DNA from: Candidatus Helarchaeota archaeon
GTDB taxonomy: Archaea; Asgardarchaeota; Lokiarchaeia; Helarchaeales; HEL-GB-A
Direction of reading: 5' to 3'
NCBI GenBank assembly: GCA_016840125.1
Contig: JAEOSY010000336.1
Location: 1 to 22,085, forward strand
DNA: 22,085 nucleotides
The stretch's first letter is position 1, and every line of letters begins with the position of its first letter. This document shows positions 1 to 6,785 of this stretch, piece after piece. Below the pieces are notes generated by a model that ran no database searches, was not told the DNA's origin, and worked only from the letters and a program-made list of their open reading frames with translations. A program made the translations under genes and the position numbers.

Positions 1-176
1 AGGCATGAAGAAGATTAAACTACGAGGTACTTAATTGCCGAGAATATTGAGCCAATTACGAGATGTGAGATACTTTTTTAAAAGGATAGATTTGTCCATC
101 ATTTTTCTCTTCAGCTAACTACACTTAAGGGGTATTTTTCAGAATGTAAATTGATTGTATTTTAAAGGGTGTTTAG

Positions 177-587
177 ATGGAGAAAAATGTATTAATAAGT
201 TCAAATATTTATGCGATAATCTTACAGGCATTCCTCTTTACGATCTCATTTCTTCCTTTTGCAGAGGCCTCCATTCTTGCGGATTTGTCTTCAAGAATAA
301 TAGCTATCGCTTTGATAATACTCTTTCTAATAAATATTTATATGGAAAAGGCTGGAAAAACCTACACTGGACGATGGGGGCGACCGCTCTCACCTACAAG
401 AGCCTCTATGGGGATTGGGATAGGTTGTTTCGGCGGGTTACCATGGTTTTTCATTGCATGTTCTAATTTTTACTCTTTTGACGCTCTGGCAATTACCTTC
501 CTCATGTTAATGATTATTACTGGTGTAATTGCAATCTTGGGTGGAGTACTCAGAGAAAAATCGTATAGAGTCAACTCTCTTTTTTAG
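177..587 (+). CDS. Small four-helix membrane protein, function unknown
   Basis: This gene encodes a 136-residue, very hydrophobic protein that I do not recognise. Four likely membrane helices are visible at about residues 11-29, 37-55, 78-97 and 102-125. A basic cytosolic-looking loop (residues 57-76, with K, R and several T/S/P) separates helices 2 and 3, and helix 3 is Gly-rich (GIGIGCFGG). The ATG at 177 follows a purine-rich AAAGGG stretch about ten bases upstream. A T-rich/TTTTTTAAAA element near 75-85 could be its TATA box. An overlapping reading frame starting at 155 is an out-of-frame shadow with no membrane pattern. The gene stands 44 bases before the glycosidase gene on the same strand and could share its transcript, but nothing shows a shared role. 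The gene call is fairly secure; the function is unknown. Confidence 0.7.
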   Translation: MEKNVLISSNIYAIILQAFLFTISFLPFAEASILADLSSRIIAIALIILFLINIYMEKAGKTYTGRWGRPLSPTRASMGIGIGCFGGLPWFFIACSNFYSFDALAITFLMLMIITGVIAILGGVLREKSYRVNSLF

Positions 588-631
588 ATTATTACAATTA
601 GTAATCAAACTAAAGGTTATAGGTGAATTAG

Positions 632-2638
632 GTGGTGGATTTAAGTCCTTTGAAAATCTCAGGTAGGTGGTTTGTTGATACGGAAGGGCGAAAAGTAATT
701 CTGCGTGGTGTCAACCTCGGGGGGAGTACTAAAGTACCATATAAACCAGATGGAGCAACTAACATTAAAGAAAATTGGCCTCCGACCGATCTCAAAAACG
801 TCTCATGGATAGGTCGCCCCTTTCCGCGCGATGAAGCTGAAGAACACTACACTCGTTTGAAAGCTTGGGGATTCAATTGTTTACGATTCTTGACCACATG
901 GGAAGCTATCGAGCACGCTGGACCGTATCAATATGATGAGGATTATTTAGATTATTATTCTGAAATGGTTTCAATGGCGGGAGATTATGGCTTTTATGTT
1001 TTTGTGGATCCCCATCAGGATGTTTGGAGTCGCGTGACCGGAGGAGATGGCGCTCCACTTTGGCTATTTGAAAAAGTTGGGCTGGATTATACTAAGTTCG
1101 ATGAGGCAGAAATGGCAATTAACATGCAATATCTCTATGATTCCGAGAATAACAAGAGTTATCCGCGCATGACCTGGGGGAATAATTATAAATACTTCAC
1201 TAATGGGACAATGTGGACTCTCTTTTTTGGTGGGCGAGACTTTGCTCCCAATTTAATGATAAAAGATGAGAGATCAGGTGAAAAACTGAATGTTCAAGAT
1301 TACTTTTTTACCCATTACATTGGTAGTCTCGAGGAAATAGCAAAACGCGTTAAAGATATGCCACACGTGTTTGGGTTTGACTCACTTAACGAGCCCCATC
1401 ACGGTTTTATTGGTCACAATGCAAGTATTCGCAACCTTAAAATGAAGAAGGACAAGACTGCAGACCCTCCCCTCCCTGGTCTTGCTTGGAGCCCCGTAGA
1501 CGGGATGTTTGCGGCCGCTGGAAATTCATTTGAGCTAGAAGAAATTGGATTAATTATCTGGAAATTGAAATTGGGGGTAAAAAGAAAAATAACAGTAAAT
1601 CCAAAAAATATCTCGATTTGGAAGGAAGGTACAGTCGATTTCTGGAAAGAACACGGGGTTTGGAGTGAGGATGAAAATGGAAATCCTGTAGCTCAGAATG
1701 AAGATTACTTTCGGATTGTTAATGGACAGAAAGTTAGTTATACCCGTGATTATTTGCTTCCATTTGCAACTCGTGTAGCGGATGCAATACGAAAATTCAA
1801 CCCTAATTGGATAATTATTGTAGAAGATGAACCACAAGAAAATCTATTTGAAGGTGAGGGGGGATGGCCGCAAAATACTCCTAATAACATGGTGAACGGC
1901 TTTCATTGGTACGACGTTCCTATACTTTTTTTAAAACGGTTTCTCTGGCCTATTTCCTTAGATATAACTCGCATGCGACCTGTTTGGGGTCTTAAAGGGG
2001 TTCAGAAAATGTATATCCGCCAACTAAGTATCCAACCAGAGGCCTCTAAAAATATCAATGAAGGGAATTGTCCTATGCTATTGGGAGAATTTGGATGTCA
2101 CATGGATTTGAATAACGGGAAAAGTTATAAGAAATGGGCCAAAGGAAAACGGGGATGGAAGGTTTTTAAATGGCAAACAATCGCCATTGACTTAATGTAT
2201 AACGCTATAGATGAACTGTTTTTAAGTAGCACCCAATGGAATTATACTGCAGATAATAATAATAAGTTTGGCGACAAGTGGAACCAAGAAGATTTGTCGA
2301 TATTTTCACGGGATCAACAACTTGTTAATTGGCGAGAAGATATAAATTCAGGTGGTCGAGCAATCCCAGGATTCTGTCGTCCCTATGCACGCCGTATCGC
2401 GGGGACACCAATTCTAATGAAGTTTAATAGAAAGAAAGGAACTTTTCAATTTGAATTTGAACCAGATGAAAAAATTGCTGCCCCTACTGAAATTTATATC
2501 CCGTCAATTCAATATCCAAAAGGATTTGAAGTAAAATGTGAAGGGGCGGAATGGACGCTCGTACCAGATGAATCCCTCCTGTTGATTAGTAATCCTGTAA
2601 AAACCCATATAACACTTAAATTAGTTCGTAAGAAATAG
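632..2638 (+). CDS. GH5-type glycosidase, endoglycoceramidase / steryl-glucosidase related
   Basis: This 668-residue protein is a retaining beta-glycosidase of clan GH-A, closest in pattern to the endoglycoceramidase-related GH5 enzymes (EGCase, fungal EGCrP/steryl glucosidase). The motif DPHQDVWSR (126-134) followed by GGDGAP is typical of that group. The acid/base is Glu-254 in SLNEPHHGF and the nucleophile is Glu-486 in LLGEFGCH; HWYD at 425-428 also fits. The TIM barrel spans about 10-560. A beta-rich C-terminal domain (about 580-668, starting with CRPYARRIAGTP) matches the family's tail. No signal peptide is visible, so it probably acts inside the cell. The GTG at 632 sits five bases after AGGTGA; a second GTG at 635 is possible. 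It lies 27 bases upstream of an isomerase-like gene and likely forms an operon with it. The fold and catalytic residues are secure; the substrate (a glycolipid or steryl glycoside in the eukaryotic relatives) is inference here. Confidence 0.88.
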   Translation: MVDLSPLKISGRWFVDTEGRKVILRGVNLGGSTKVPYKPDGATNIKENWPPTDLKNVSWIGRPFPRDEAEEHYTRLKAWGFNCLRFLTTWEAIEHAGPYQYDEDYLDYYSEMVSMAGDYGFYVFVDPHQDVWSRVTGGDGAPLWLFEKVGLDYTKFDEAEMAINMQYLYDSENNKSYPRMTWGNNYKYFTNGTMWTLFFGGRDFAPNLMIKDERSGEKLNVQDYFFTHYIGSLEEIAKRVKDMPHVFGFDSLNEPHHGFIGHNASIRNLKMKKDKTADPPLPGLAWSPVDGMFAAAGNSFELEEIGLIIWKLKLGVKRKITVNPKNISIWKEGTVDFWKEHGVWSEDENGNPVAQNEDYFRIVNGQKVSYTRDYLLPFATRVADAIRKFNPNWIIIVEDEPQENLFEGEGGWPQNTPNNMVNGFHWYDVPILFLKRFLWPISLDITRMRPVWGLKGVQKMYIRQLSIQPEASKNINEGNCPMLLGEFGCHMDLNNGKSYKKWAKGKRGWKVFKWQTIAIDLMYNAIDELFLSSTQWNYTADNNNKFGDKWNQEDLSIFSRDQQLVNWREDINSGGRAIPGFCRPYARRIAGTPILMKFNRKKGTFQFEFEPDEKIAAPTEIYIPSIQYPKGFEVKCEGAEWTLVPDESLLLISNPVKTHITLKLVRKK

Positions 2639-2671
2639 ACAAAATGATAAAGAAAATTTAGAAGGTTGAAA

Positions 2672-4120
2672 GTGTTGAGACATCCAACGGTATTGGTAAA
2701 GGACCCGGCGAAGGGGTTAACACGAAAGATACGAGAATCATTGACTTTTGGTATCATTGTTGGAAATAGGGATTCTTTTCCGGATCATCTGGCAAAGAAA
2801 GGGCGGGATGATATTGTTGAAACCCTTAACGGTTTGGGGCATGAAAGTATTATTCTTACCGAGCAAGATACTCCCTTTGGAACGGTCATGACCCATCAGG
2901 ACGCTCGAAAATGTGCTGAACTGTTTAGAAGTAATGCTGAAAAAATTGACGGAATAATCATAACGCTCCCTAATTTCGGTGACGAGAGAGCTGTTGCGAA
3001 TACCCTACGGTGGGCCAATCTGGATGTACCTGTATTAATTCACGCAGAATCAGATGTTTTGGGAACTATGAAGATTGGAGAACGGCGTGATTCTTTTTGC
3101 GGTAAGATCTCAGTTTGCTCTAACCTGTTACAATATAACATACCATTTACATTAACTACCAATCATACATGTCCAGTCGCGGGAGATCTTTTCAAAGAAG
3201 AGATTAAAACCTTTTCCGCAATTTGCCGAGTAGTTAATGGATTAAGAAATGCACGGATTGGTGCTATTGGCGCACGTCCTGCCGCATTTAAAACTGTAAG
3301 GTATAGTGAAAAACTATTAGAAAATGCGGGTATTTCCGTTGAAACTCTTGATTTATCTGAAGTCTTGGGACGTGTAAAGGATCGTAAAACAGATAACGGG
3401 GTTAAACAACGGATTGATGCAATTAAATCATATGTTAGCATTGGACAGGAGGCGCCAGAGGGGAGTTTAGAGAAGATTGCCAAGCTTGCCATTGTAATTG
3501 AAGAATGGATTGAAGAATTTGAATTGGATGCAATTGCATTTCAATGTTGGACCGCAATTGAAGAATATCTAGGCATTGCTCCGTGCGTAGTGCTCAGTAA
3601 TTTAAGTAATTATCTAATACCAGCTGCTTGTGAAGTGGATGTGACTGGTGCTCTCAGTATGTTGGCGCTGGAACTTGCATCAGGCTCAGCCGCAGCGTTA
3701 CTGGACTGGAACAACAATTATGGAGATAACCCTGATAAAGCCGTTGTCTTCCATTGTAGTAATTTGCCTGTAGCCCTCCTCGAAAATCCCACCCTAAAAG
3801 CGCATTTCTCTAAACGATTTGAAAATAATACTGGGTATGGCACTATTTCTGGGCGAATTCGCTCTGAACCATTTACATATGCCAGAATCTCCACGGATGA
3901 TTTAGAAGGGGAAATAATTTATTATGCTGGTGAAGGGGAATTTACAGACGATAAACTCAAAACATTTGGTGGCTATGGGGTTGTAGAAATCCCAGAATTA
4001 CAAGAACTACTTCAGCATATCTGTTTAGCAGGATTCGAGCATCACTTCGCAGCGACGTTAGGAAACGTAGCTGATATATTAATTGAAGCATTTGAAACTT
4101 ATTTAGGTTTCAACTTTTAA
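2672..4120 (+). CDS. L-fucose/L-arabinose isomerase-like protein
   Basis: This protein of about 482 residues resembles the FucI/AraA ketol-isomerase fold family found as 'fucose isomerase-related' proteins in archaea and bacteria. It would interconvert an aldose and a ketose at a divalent metal. Two N-terminal Rossmann-like halves are visible (GIIVGNRDSFP; DGIIITLPNFGDE). A C-terminal domain carries CEVDVTGALSMLAL. Counting from a TTG two codons upstream, candidate metal ligands are Glu-299/300, Asp-325 and His-459/460 (GFEHHFAATLGN); the Glu-to-Asp spacing is close to that in FucI. The TTG at 2666 touches the GAAGG ribosome site, so the GTG at 2672, six bases after it, is the better start. 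It follows the GH5 gene by a short gap, which suggests it processes a sugar released by that enzyme. The exact substrate cannot be read; a sulfoquinovose, fucose or arabinose isomerase are all possible. Confidence 0.78.
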   Translation: MLRHPTVLVKDPAKGLTRKIRESLTFGIIVGNRDSFPDHLAKKGRDDIVETLNGLGHESIILTEQDTPFGTVMTHQDARKCAELFRSNAEKIDGIIITLPNFGDERAVANTLRWANLDVPVLIHAESDVLGTMKIGERRDSFCGKISVCSNLLQYNIPFTLTTNHTCPVAGDLFKEEIKTFSAICRVVNGLRNARIGAIGARPAAFKTVRYSEKLLENAGISVETLDLSEVLGRVKDRKTDNGVKQRIDAIKSYVSIGQEAPEGSLEKIAKLAIVIEEWIEEFELDAIAFQCWTAIEEYLGIAPCVVLSNLSNYLIPAACEVDVTGALSMLALELASGSAAALLDWNNNYGDNPDKAVVFHCSNLPVALLENPTLKAHFSKRFENNTGYGTISGRIRSEPFTYARISTDDLEGEIIYYAGEGEFTDDKLKTFGGYGVVEIPELQELLQHICLAGFEHHFAATLGNVADILIEAFETYLGFNF

Positions 4121-4200
4121 TTTCTAATGAGAGACATTAATTATTACTTCAGAGAGGTTGATTTTAATTAATAAAATGCAACTTACTGATATTTCAATTT

Positions 4201-5025
4201 CTACTGAGGAGCAAAGGGGTAGAAGGGAATGGTTCCAAAGGTCGCAGTATACCAGATATAATACCCAATTATAATGACATTTCCAATGATGGATGCGATT
4301 AAGATTGGATATTTCAATGGATTGACCCATTTTATAAGTATTACACCGATTTCCACTCCTAAGAGGATCGCGGATAAAACCATTAATAACCAACCACACT
4401 GCCCTTCATAGGTTGCATATCCACTCATGACGAAAATTCCTATCCCCAATGGAATGATAAAGATGATTTCATACCACTTAATCATTCTCTTATCTGTTAT
4501 AAGAGACTCTCCAATTAGAGCGAGCACAATGAAACCAAAGAAGCCGATATGGATTAAATGGTGACCTATCCATTCATCAGAGTGGTACAGAAATAAGAAT
4601 AGTTCGGAGGATGTATCATATCCTAATACTCCCCGGAATAAAGCATTGCCATAATCAAACATAAGATGCACCACATGTCCAACAATCACCATGCATATTA
4701 ATAGAACCGCAAGCAACTCTAGTGTGTATATTACTTTTTTCATTCGGGCTTTCCCAACATCTATCTTACTGAACATGTTTTTTATGAGAACATAGTATAA
4801 AATCACGAAGACCGGACCCATTAAAATCACTTCTACGATTGTACCAATTCTAAATGAGAAGGTTAAACCTGCTTCCATTGTTTCTTCAACATTAATTACC
4901 ACATCTATCCGTCCTGGAATCTCGCCGGGTAATAAATAAAAAAGCATCAATGAAACTAGAAAAATGAGTAAAAATCGCACCGAAATATGGAAATATTTAT
5001 GGCTTAGGTAGTTCATTTTATCCAC
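4201..5025 (-). CDS. Seven-helix membrane protein with histidine-rich helices, unknown
   Basis: This 274-residue integral membrane protein is not one I recognise. Hydrophobic segments lie at about residues 15-33, 62-82, 99-121, 153-173, 185-203, 208-231 and 239-260, giving seven probable helices. Polar residues cluster in or beside helices 3 and 4: His-117 and His-120 (GHVVHLMFDYG), then His-148, Asp-150, Glu-151, His-155, His-156 and His-159 (YHSDEWIGHHLIH). Such a pattern could bind a metal or haem inside the membrane, but this is inference. The GTG at 5025 gives the longest form. The ATG at 5016 is equally plausible because GAGTGG lies a few bases before it. The gene is convergent with the isomerase gene, and the stump of an MFS transporter lies just upstream on the same strand. 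The gene call is good; the function is unknown. Confidence 0.72.
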   Translation of the reverse strand: MDKMNYLSHKYFHISVRFLLIFLVSLMLFYLLPGEIPGRIDVVINVEETMEAGLTFSFRIGTIVEVILMGPVFVILYYVLIKNMFSKIDVGKARMKKVIYTLELLAVLLICMVIVGHVVHLMFDYGNALFRGVLGYDTSSELFLFLYHSDEWIGHHLIHIGFFGFIVLALIGESLITDKRMIKWYEIIFIIPLGIGIFVMSGYATYEGQCGWLLMVLSAILLGVEIGVILIKWVNPLKYPILIASIIGNVIIIGYYIWYTATFGTIPFYPFAPQ

Positions 5026-5105
5026 TCTGAAAATTCTTATTTAGTGAATTTAAGAGTAGATTCAAAATAAAAAGTTAATTGAGTATCGAGTTATAAATTG
5101 TAACT

Positions 5106-5288
5106 TTATAGGAGAAGAACAAGGAGATAAATTATCGGAATCCACTGAACCACTTCAAAAGAGGCTTTTAAATCTTGAGATAATGCGGGAATCGCGATAG
5201 TTAAAATACTCCCATCCAATGACATCTTGAAGATGCCGATATTTGTAAGGATCAAGAGTTTCCATTTATATTCAGGTATTATTTTCAC
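5106..5288 (-). pseudogene. N-terminal stump of an MFS (DHA2-like) drug/solute transporter
   Basis: The 60 codons encode what looks like the first helix and the entry to the second of a 14-helix-type MFS transporter. The segment LDGSILTIAIPALSQDL followed by VVQWIPIIYLL matches the DHA2 family pattern around helix 1 (LD-x(2)-I-x-x-IAxPxLxxDL ... VQWxxxxYLL). A full transporter has roughly 400-500 residues; here the frame ends in TAA straight after helix 2 begins, and the next codons (SYNL then stop) show no continuation in that frame. The downstream DNA holds a different gene start. This is therefore a truncated remnant, probably left by a deletion. It is unlikely to make a working transporter, although the short open frame could still be translated. 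Confidence 0.6.
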
Positions 5289-5345
5289 AGTTGAACTTGA
5301 ATGTAAAAACTATTAATTACAAAAACAAGTATCCATTTTACAGTT

Positions 5346-5657
5346 ATGACAAAAAAAAAGCGCGATCTACTCATCTCTCTACTTGCTGAGGCATCTATAG
5401 AAATGAAGAATTTAGGCGATAAAGCTACTCTATGGTCTAATTATGATACATGCCAAGATTTAGGGAATTTTATAGAAAAAGCTAAGACCCGCCTGGCGAA
5501 GAACGATAAAACCGATGTTGCAGAACTCTGGTCCATTTTTATACCTACCTCCGACTGGGATGATTCAGGGGGATCCATGATTTTGGCAAATAAAATTTTT
5601 GAATTATTAAATAAACTGTATAAAGACACAATTTTACAAAGGGAGAATGGATTGTGA
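5346..5657 (+). CDS. Small soluble protein, unknown, first of an overlapping pair
   Basis: This gene encodes a 103-residue, charged, probably helical cytosolic protein with no membrane segments. It begins with a very basic MTKKKRD. Near the C-terminus it contains the Trp/Asp-rich string IPTSDWDDSGG, then a helix (ILANKIFELLNKLYKD). A similar 'P-T-x-D-W-D-D' loop occurs in small uncharacterised bacterial proteins as far as I recall, so it may belong to a conserved family, but I cannot name a function. Its stop codon overlaps the start of the zinc-ribbon-like gene downstream, so the two are very likely co-translated and may act together. No good ribosome site is visible directly before the ATG at 5346. 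It diverges from the MFS stump across a 57-base gap. Confidence 0.62.
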   Translation: MTKKKRDLLISLLAEASIEMKNLGDKATLWSNYDTCQDLGNFIEKAKTRLAKNDKTDVAELWSIFIPTSDWDDSGGSMILANKIFELLNKLYKDTILQRENGL

Positions 5658-5860
5658 TGGAAGAAACAATCAAATGTATTATTTGTGGTAAAGAAGAATT
5701 GTCTGAAAAGATAGGCAAGGGTATTTCCTTCTATGTAAAATGGTTTGAGTATCTGCCAGGAAAATGGATTTGTAGGGACTGCAAAGAAGGAGTTCATGAT
5801 AAAAATTTGCTTCGGTATAAATTCCAGTTTCTGGATCAGGATTCCCTTGCCCGAAAATGA
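5657..5860 (+). CDS. Small zinc-ribbon-like protein, second of an overlapping pair
   Basis: This 67-residue protein has two Cys pairs: CIICGKEE at residues 7-10 and CRDC at 39-42, counting from the ATG. The C-x2-C ... C-x2-C layout with about 28 residues between is that of a small zinc ribbon, so it probably binds one zinc ion and a protein or nucleic-acid partner. No helix-turn-helix or catalytic motif is visible. The start is ambiguous: GTG at 5654 or ATG at 5657, which forms a TGATG stop/start overlap with the previous gene; GGGAG lies about eleven bases before the ATG. The overlap implies translational coupling with the 103-residue protein. The function is unknown; the zinc site is inferred from the cysteines. 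Confidence 0.6.
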   Translation: MEETIKCIICGKEELSEKIGKGISFYVKWFEYLPGKWICRDCKEGVHDKNLLRYKFQFLDQDSLARK

Positions 5861-5879
5861 AACCATATAGAAGATTTCA

Positions 5880-5934
5880 AGAGTATTTTTCTCCCTATTC
5901 TCCATACGGTAGACCTATCCAATAAATAGGAAAA
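5880..5934. repeat. 55-nt dispersed repeat, copy 1
   Basis: This segment aligns without gaps to 8202-8256 with 44 of 55 identical bases, counted by hand. The conserved blocks are TTTTCTCCCTATT, ACGGTA and AAATAGGAAAA. Each copy can fold CCTAT...ATAGG into a small hairpin. It begins 20 bases after the zinc-ribbon-like gene. It could be a terminator-like structure, a MITE remnant or a recombination leftover; which one cannot be decided from two copies. Confidence 0.55.
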
Positions 5935-5962
5935 AACACTTACTTTTTCTCCTATTTAATAA
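5921..5962. repeat. Stem-loop next to repeat copy 1
   Basis: AAATAGGAAAAA (from 5924) can pair with TTTTTCTCCTATTT (5944-5957), allowing a two-base bulge, around a short loop. The stem therefore shares its left arm with repeat copy 1. It lies downstream of the 5346-5860 gene pair and may act as a transcript end or RNA-stabilising structure. Copy 2 of the repeat lacks this extra arm. Confidence 0.4.
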
Positions 5963-6399
5963 ATTCATTTTTTGCGGAGTTTAACATACCTACCATTATG
6001 TTAATAGCTTAGTACCGCTAATTTCAACTATGTTTTAAGCGAGATTTGACAAAAATATACTCGTTTTTTATTTCGATTCTTCGATTTTTGTTGAACATGG
6101 TATACTTAGGTTTCCATCATAGGTTCTTATTATATCTTCGAATAACTCTAATGGATCGAGAAAAAAACCTTATTACAGGCGAAAAGTGATGGTTTCCGTA
6201 TAAATTAAGTTTAACTTTAAAATGTTTATGTAAAAAAGAATAAAATGAGTGGTTTTAATGAGTGAATGGGTAGTTATTGGCTTTAAAGTCAAAAGACACA
6301 AGAAAGAAGCGCACTGCGTTCTATCGGAGTCGGCTCGATTTCTTGGGAGGGGTGGCGAGGTAGTAGAACCACAAATACCGGTTGTTTTTACTACATTCA

Positions 6400-6621
6400 T
6401 ACACTCATCGTTCCATTTTTTGCACTAATTGACATATTCGGTCATCCCCATCATATTCTCATACTCTTTCCCTATTATAGGGAGGATCTGCAAAAATAAG
6501 GTCAATTGAATCACTTTTGATAGTTTTTAGGATAGCTACGCAATCATCTAAAATAACCAATGTATTTTTTTTTATAATTGCATTGATGAGGTGTTTTATC
6601 AAATAAATCTAAGAGTTCCAT
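6400..6621 (-). pseudogene. Broken adenine/cytosine-N4 DNA methyltransferase, N-terminal part
   Basis: On the minus strand an ATG at 6621 opens MELLDLFDKTPHQ, typical of how such methyltransferases begin. Shifting the frame by one base inside a run of nine A (6565-6573) gives NTLVILDDCVAILKTI and then SDSIDLIFADPPYN. The last part is the catalytic DPPY motif (codons at 6474-6488) with the usual D-S-I-D-L-I-F-A lead-in. After seven more residues the frame meets TGA (6459-6461), and further stops follow. A fragment reading LDPLELFEDIIRTYDG at 6113-6160, also minus strand, resembles the family's KPLELLERII segment and may be the decayed C-terminal part. The normal protein of about 300 residues cannot be made. 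No restriction endonuclease gene is seen nearby. The DPPY identification is strong; the C-terminal piece is speculative. Confidence 0.72.
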
Positions 6622-6785
6622 CGCAACAACCCATAATTGAGTTATTAAATTTCGTTTTCAATTAATCTTTAATTACCAGAATTCAAAAACTTTCTAGAAT
6701 TAATTTTTAAGTAAAAAAAAAAATGAATAAAAAAGAGAGAAATTTTCGATAGAAGGGATTTTAACATCAATAAAGGGAAGATCAA

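Larger units (their letters stand above)
5861..6785. other. 925-base stretch without an intact gene
   Basis: No intact gene is visible. In order, the stretch holds a 55-nt dispersed repeat with an adjoining stem-loop (5880-5962), AT-rich DNA with no clear content (about 5965-6110), fragments of a broken DNA methyltransferase on the minus strand (about 6113-6160 and 6400-6621), and an extremely AT-rich leader (6640-6785) that must hold the promoter of the 7TM-longin gene. The 6260-6420 part is noticeably richer in G+C than its surroundings and gives a start-to-stop frame on the plus strand (6258-6428), but this is antisense to the methyltransferase remnant and I do not call it. Confidence 0.6.

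Noticed and set aside
155..466. 103-codon frame overlapping the first membrane protein gene
   Set aside because: It is out of frame with the 177-587 gene, has an unnatural composition, and lacks the clear helix pattern seen in the other frame.
6173..6400. 75-codon minus-strand frame starting MNVVKTTGICGSTT
   Set aside because: Probably part of the decayed methyltransferase read in one of several frames. Its Thr/Ile-rich second half looks like non-coding AT-rich DNA, and it is not a separate gene.
6258..6428. 56-codon ATG-to-stop frame on the plus strand (starts MSEWVVIGFKVK)
   Set aside because: It lies antisense to the methyltransferase remnant, has no convincing ribosome site and no recognisable pattern. 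The DPPY evidence supports the minus strand as the original coding strand.
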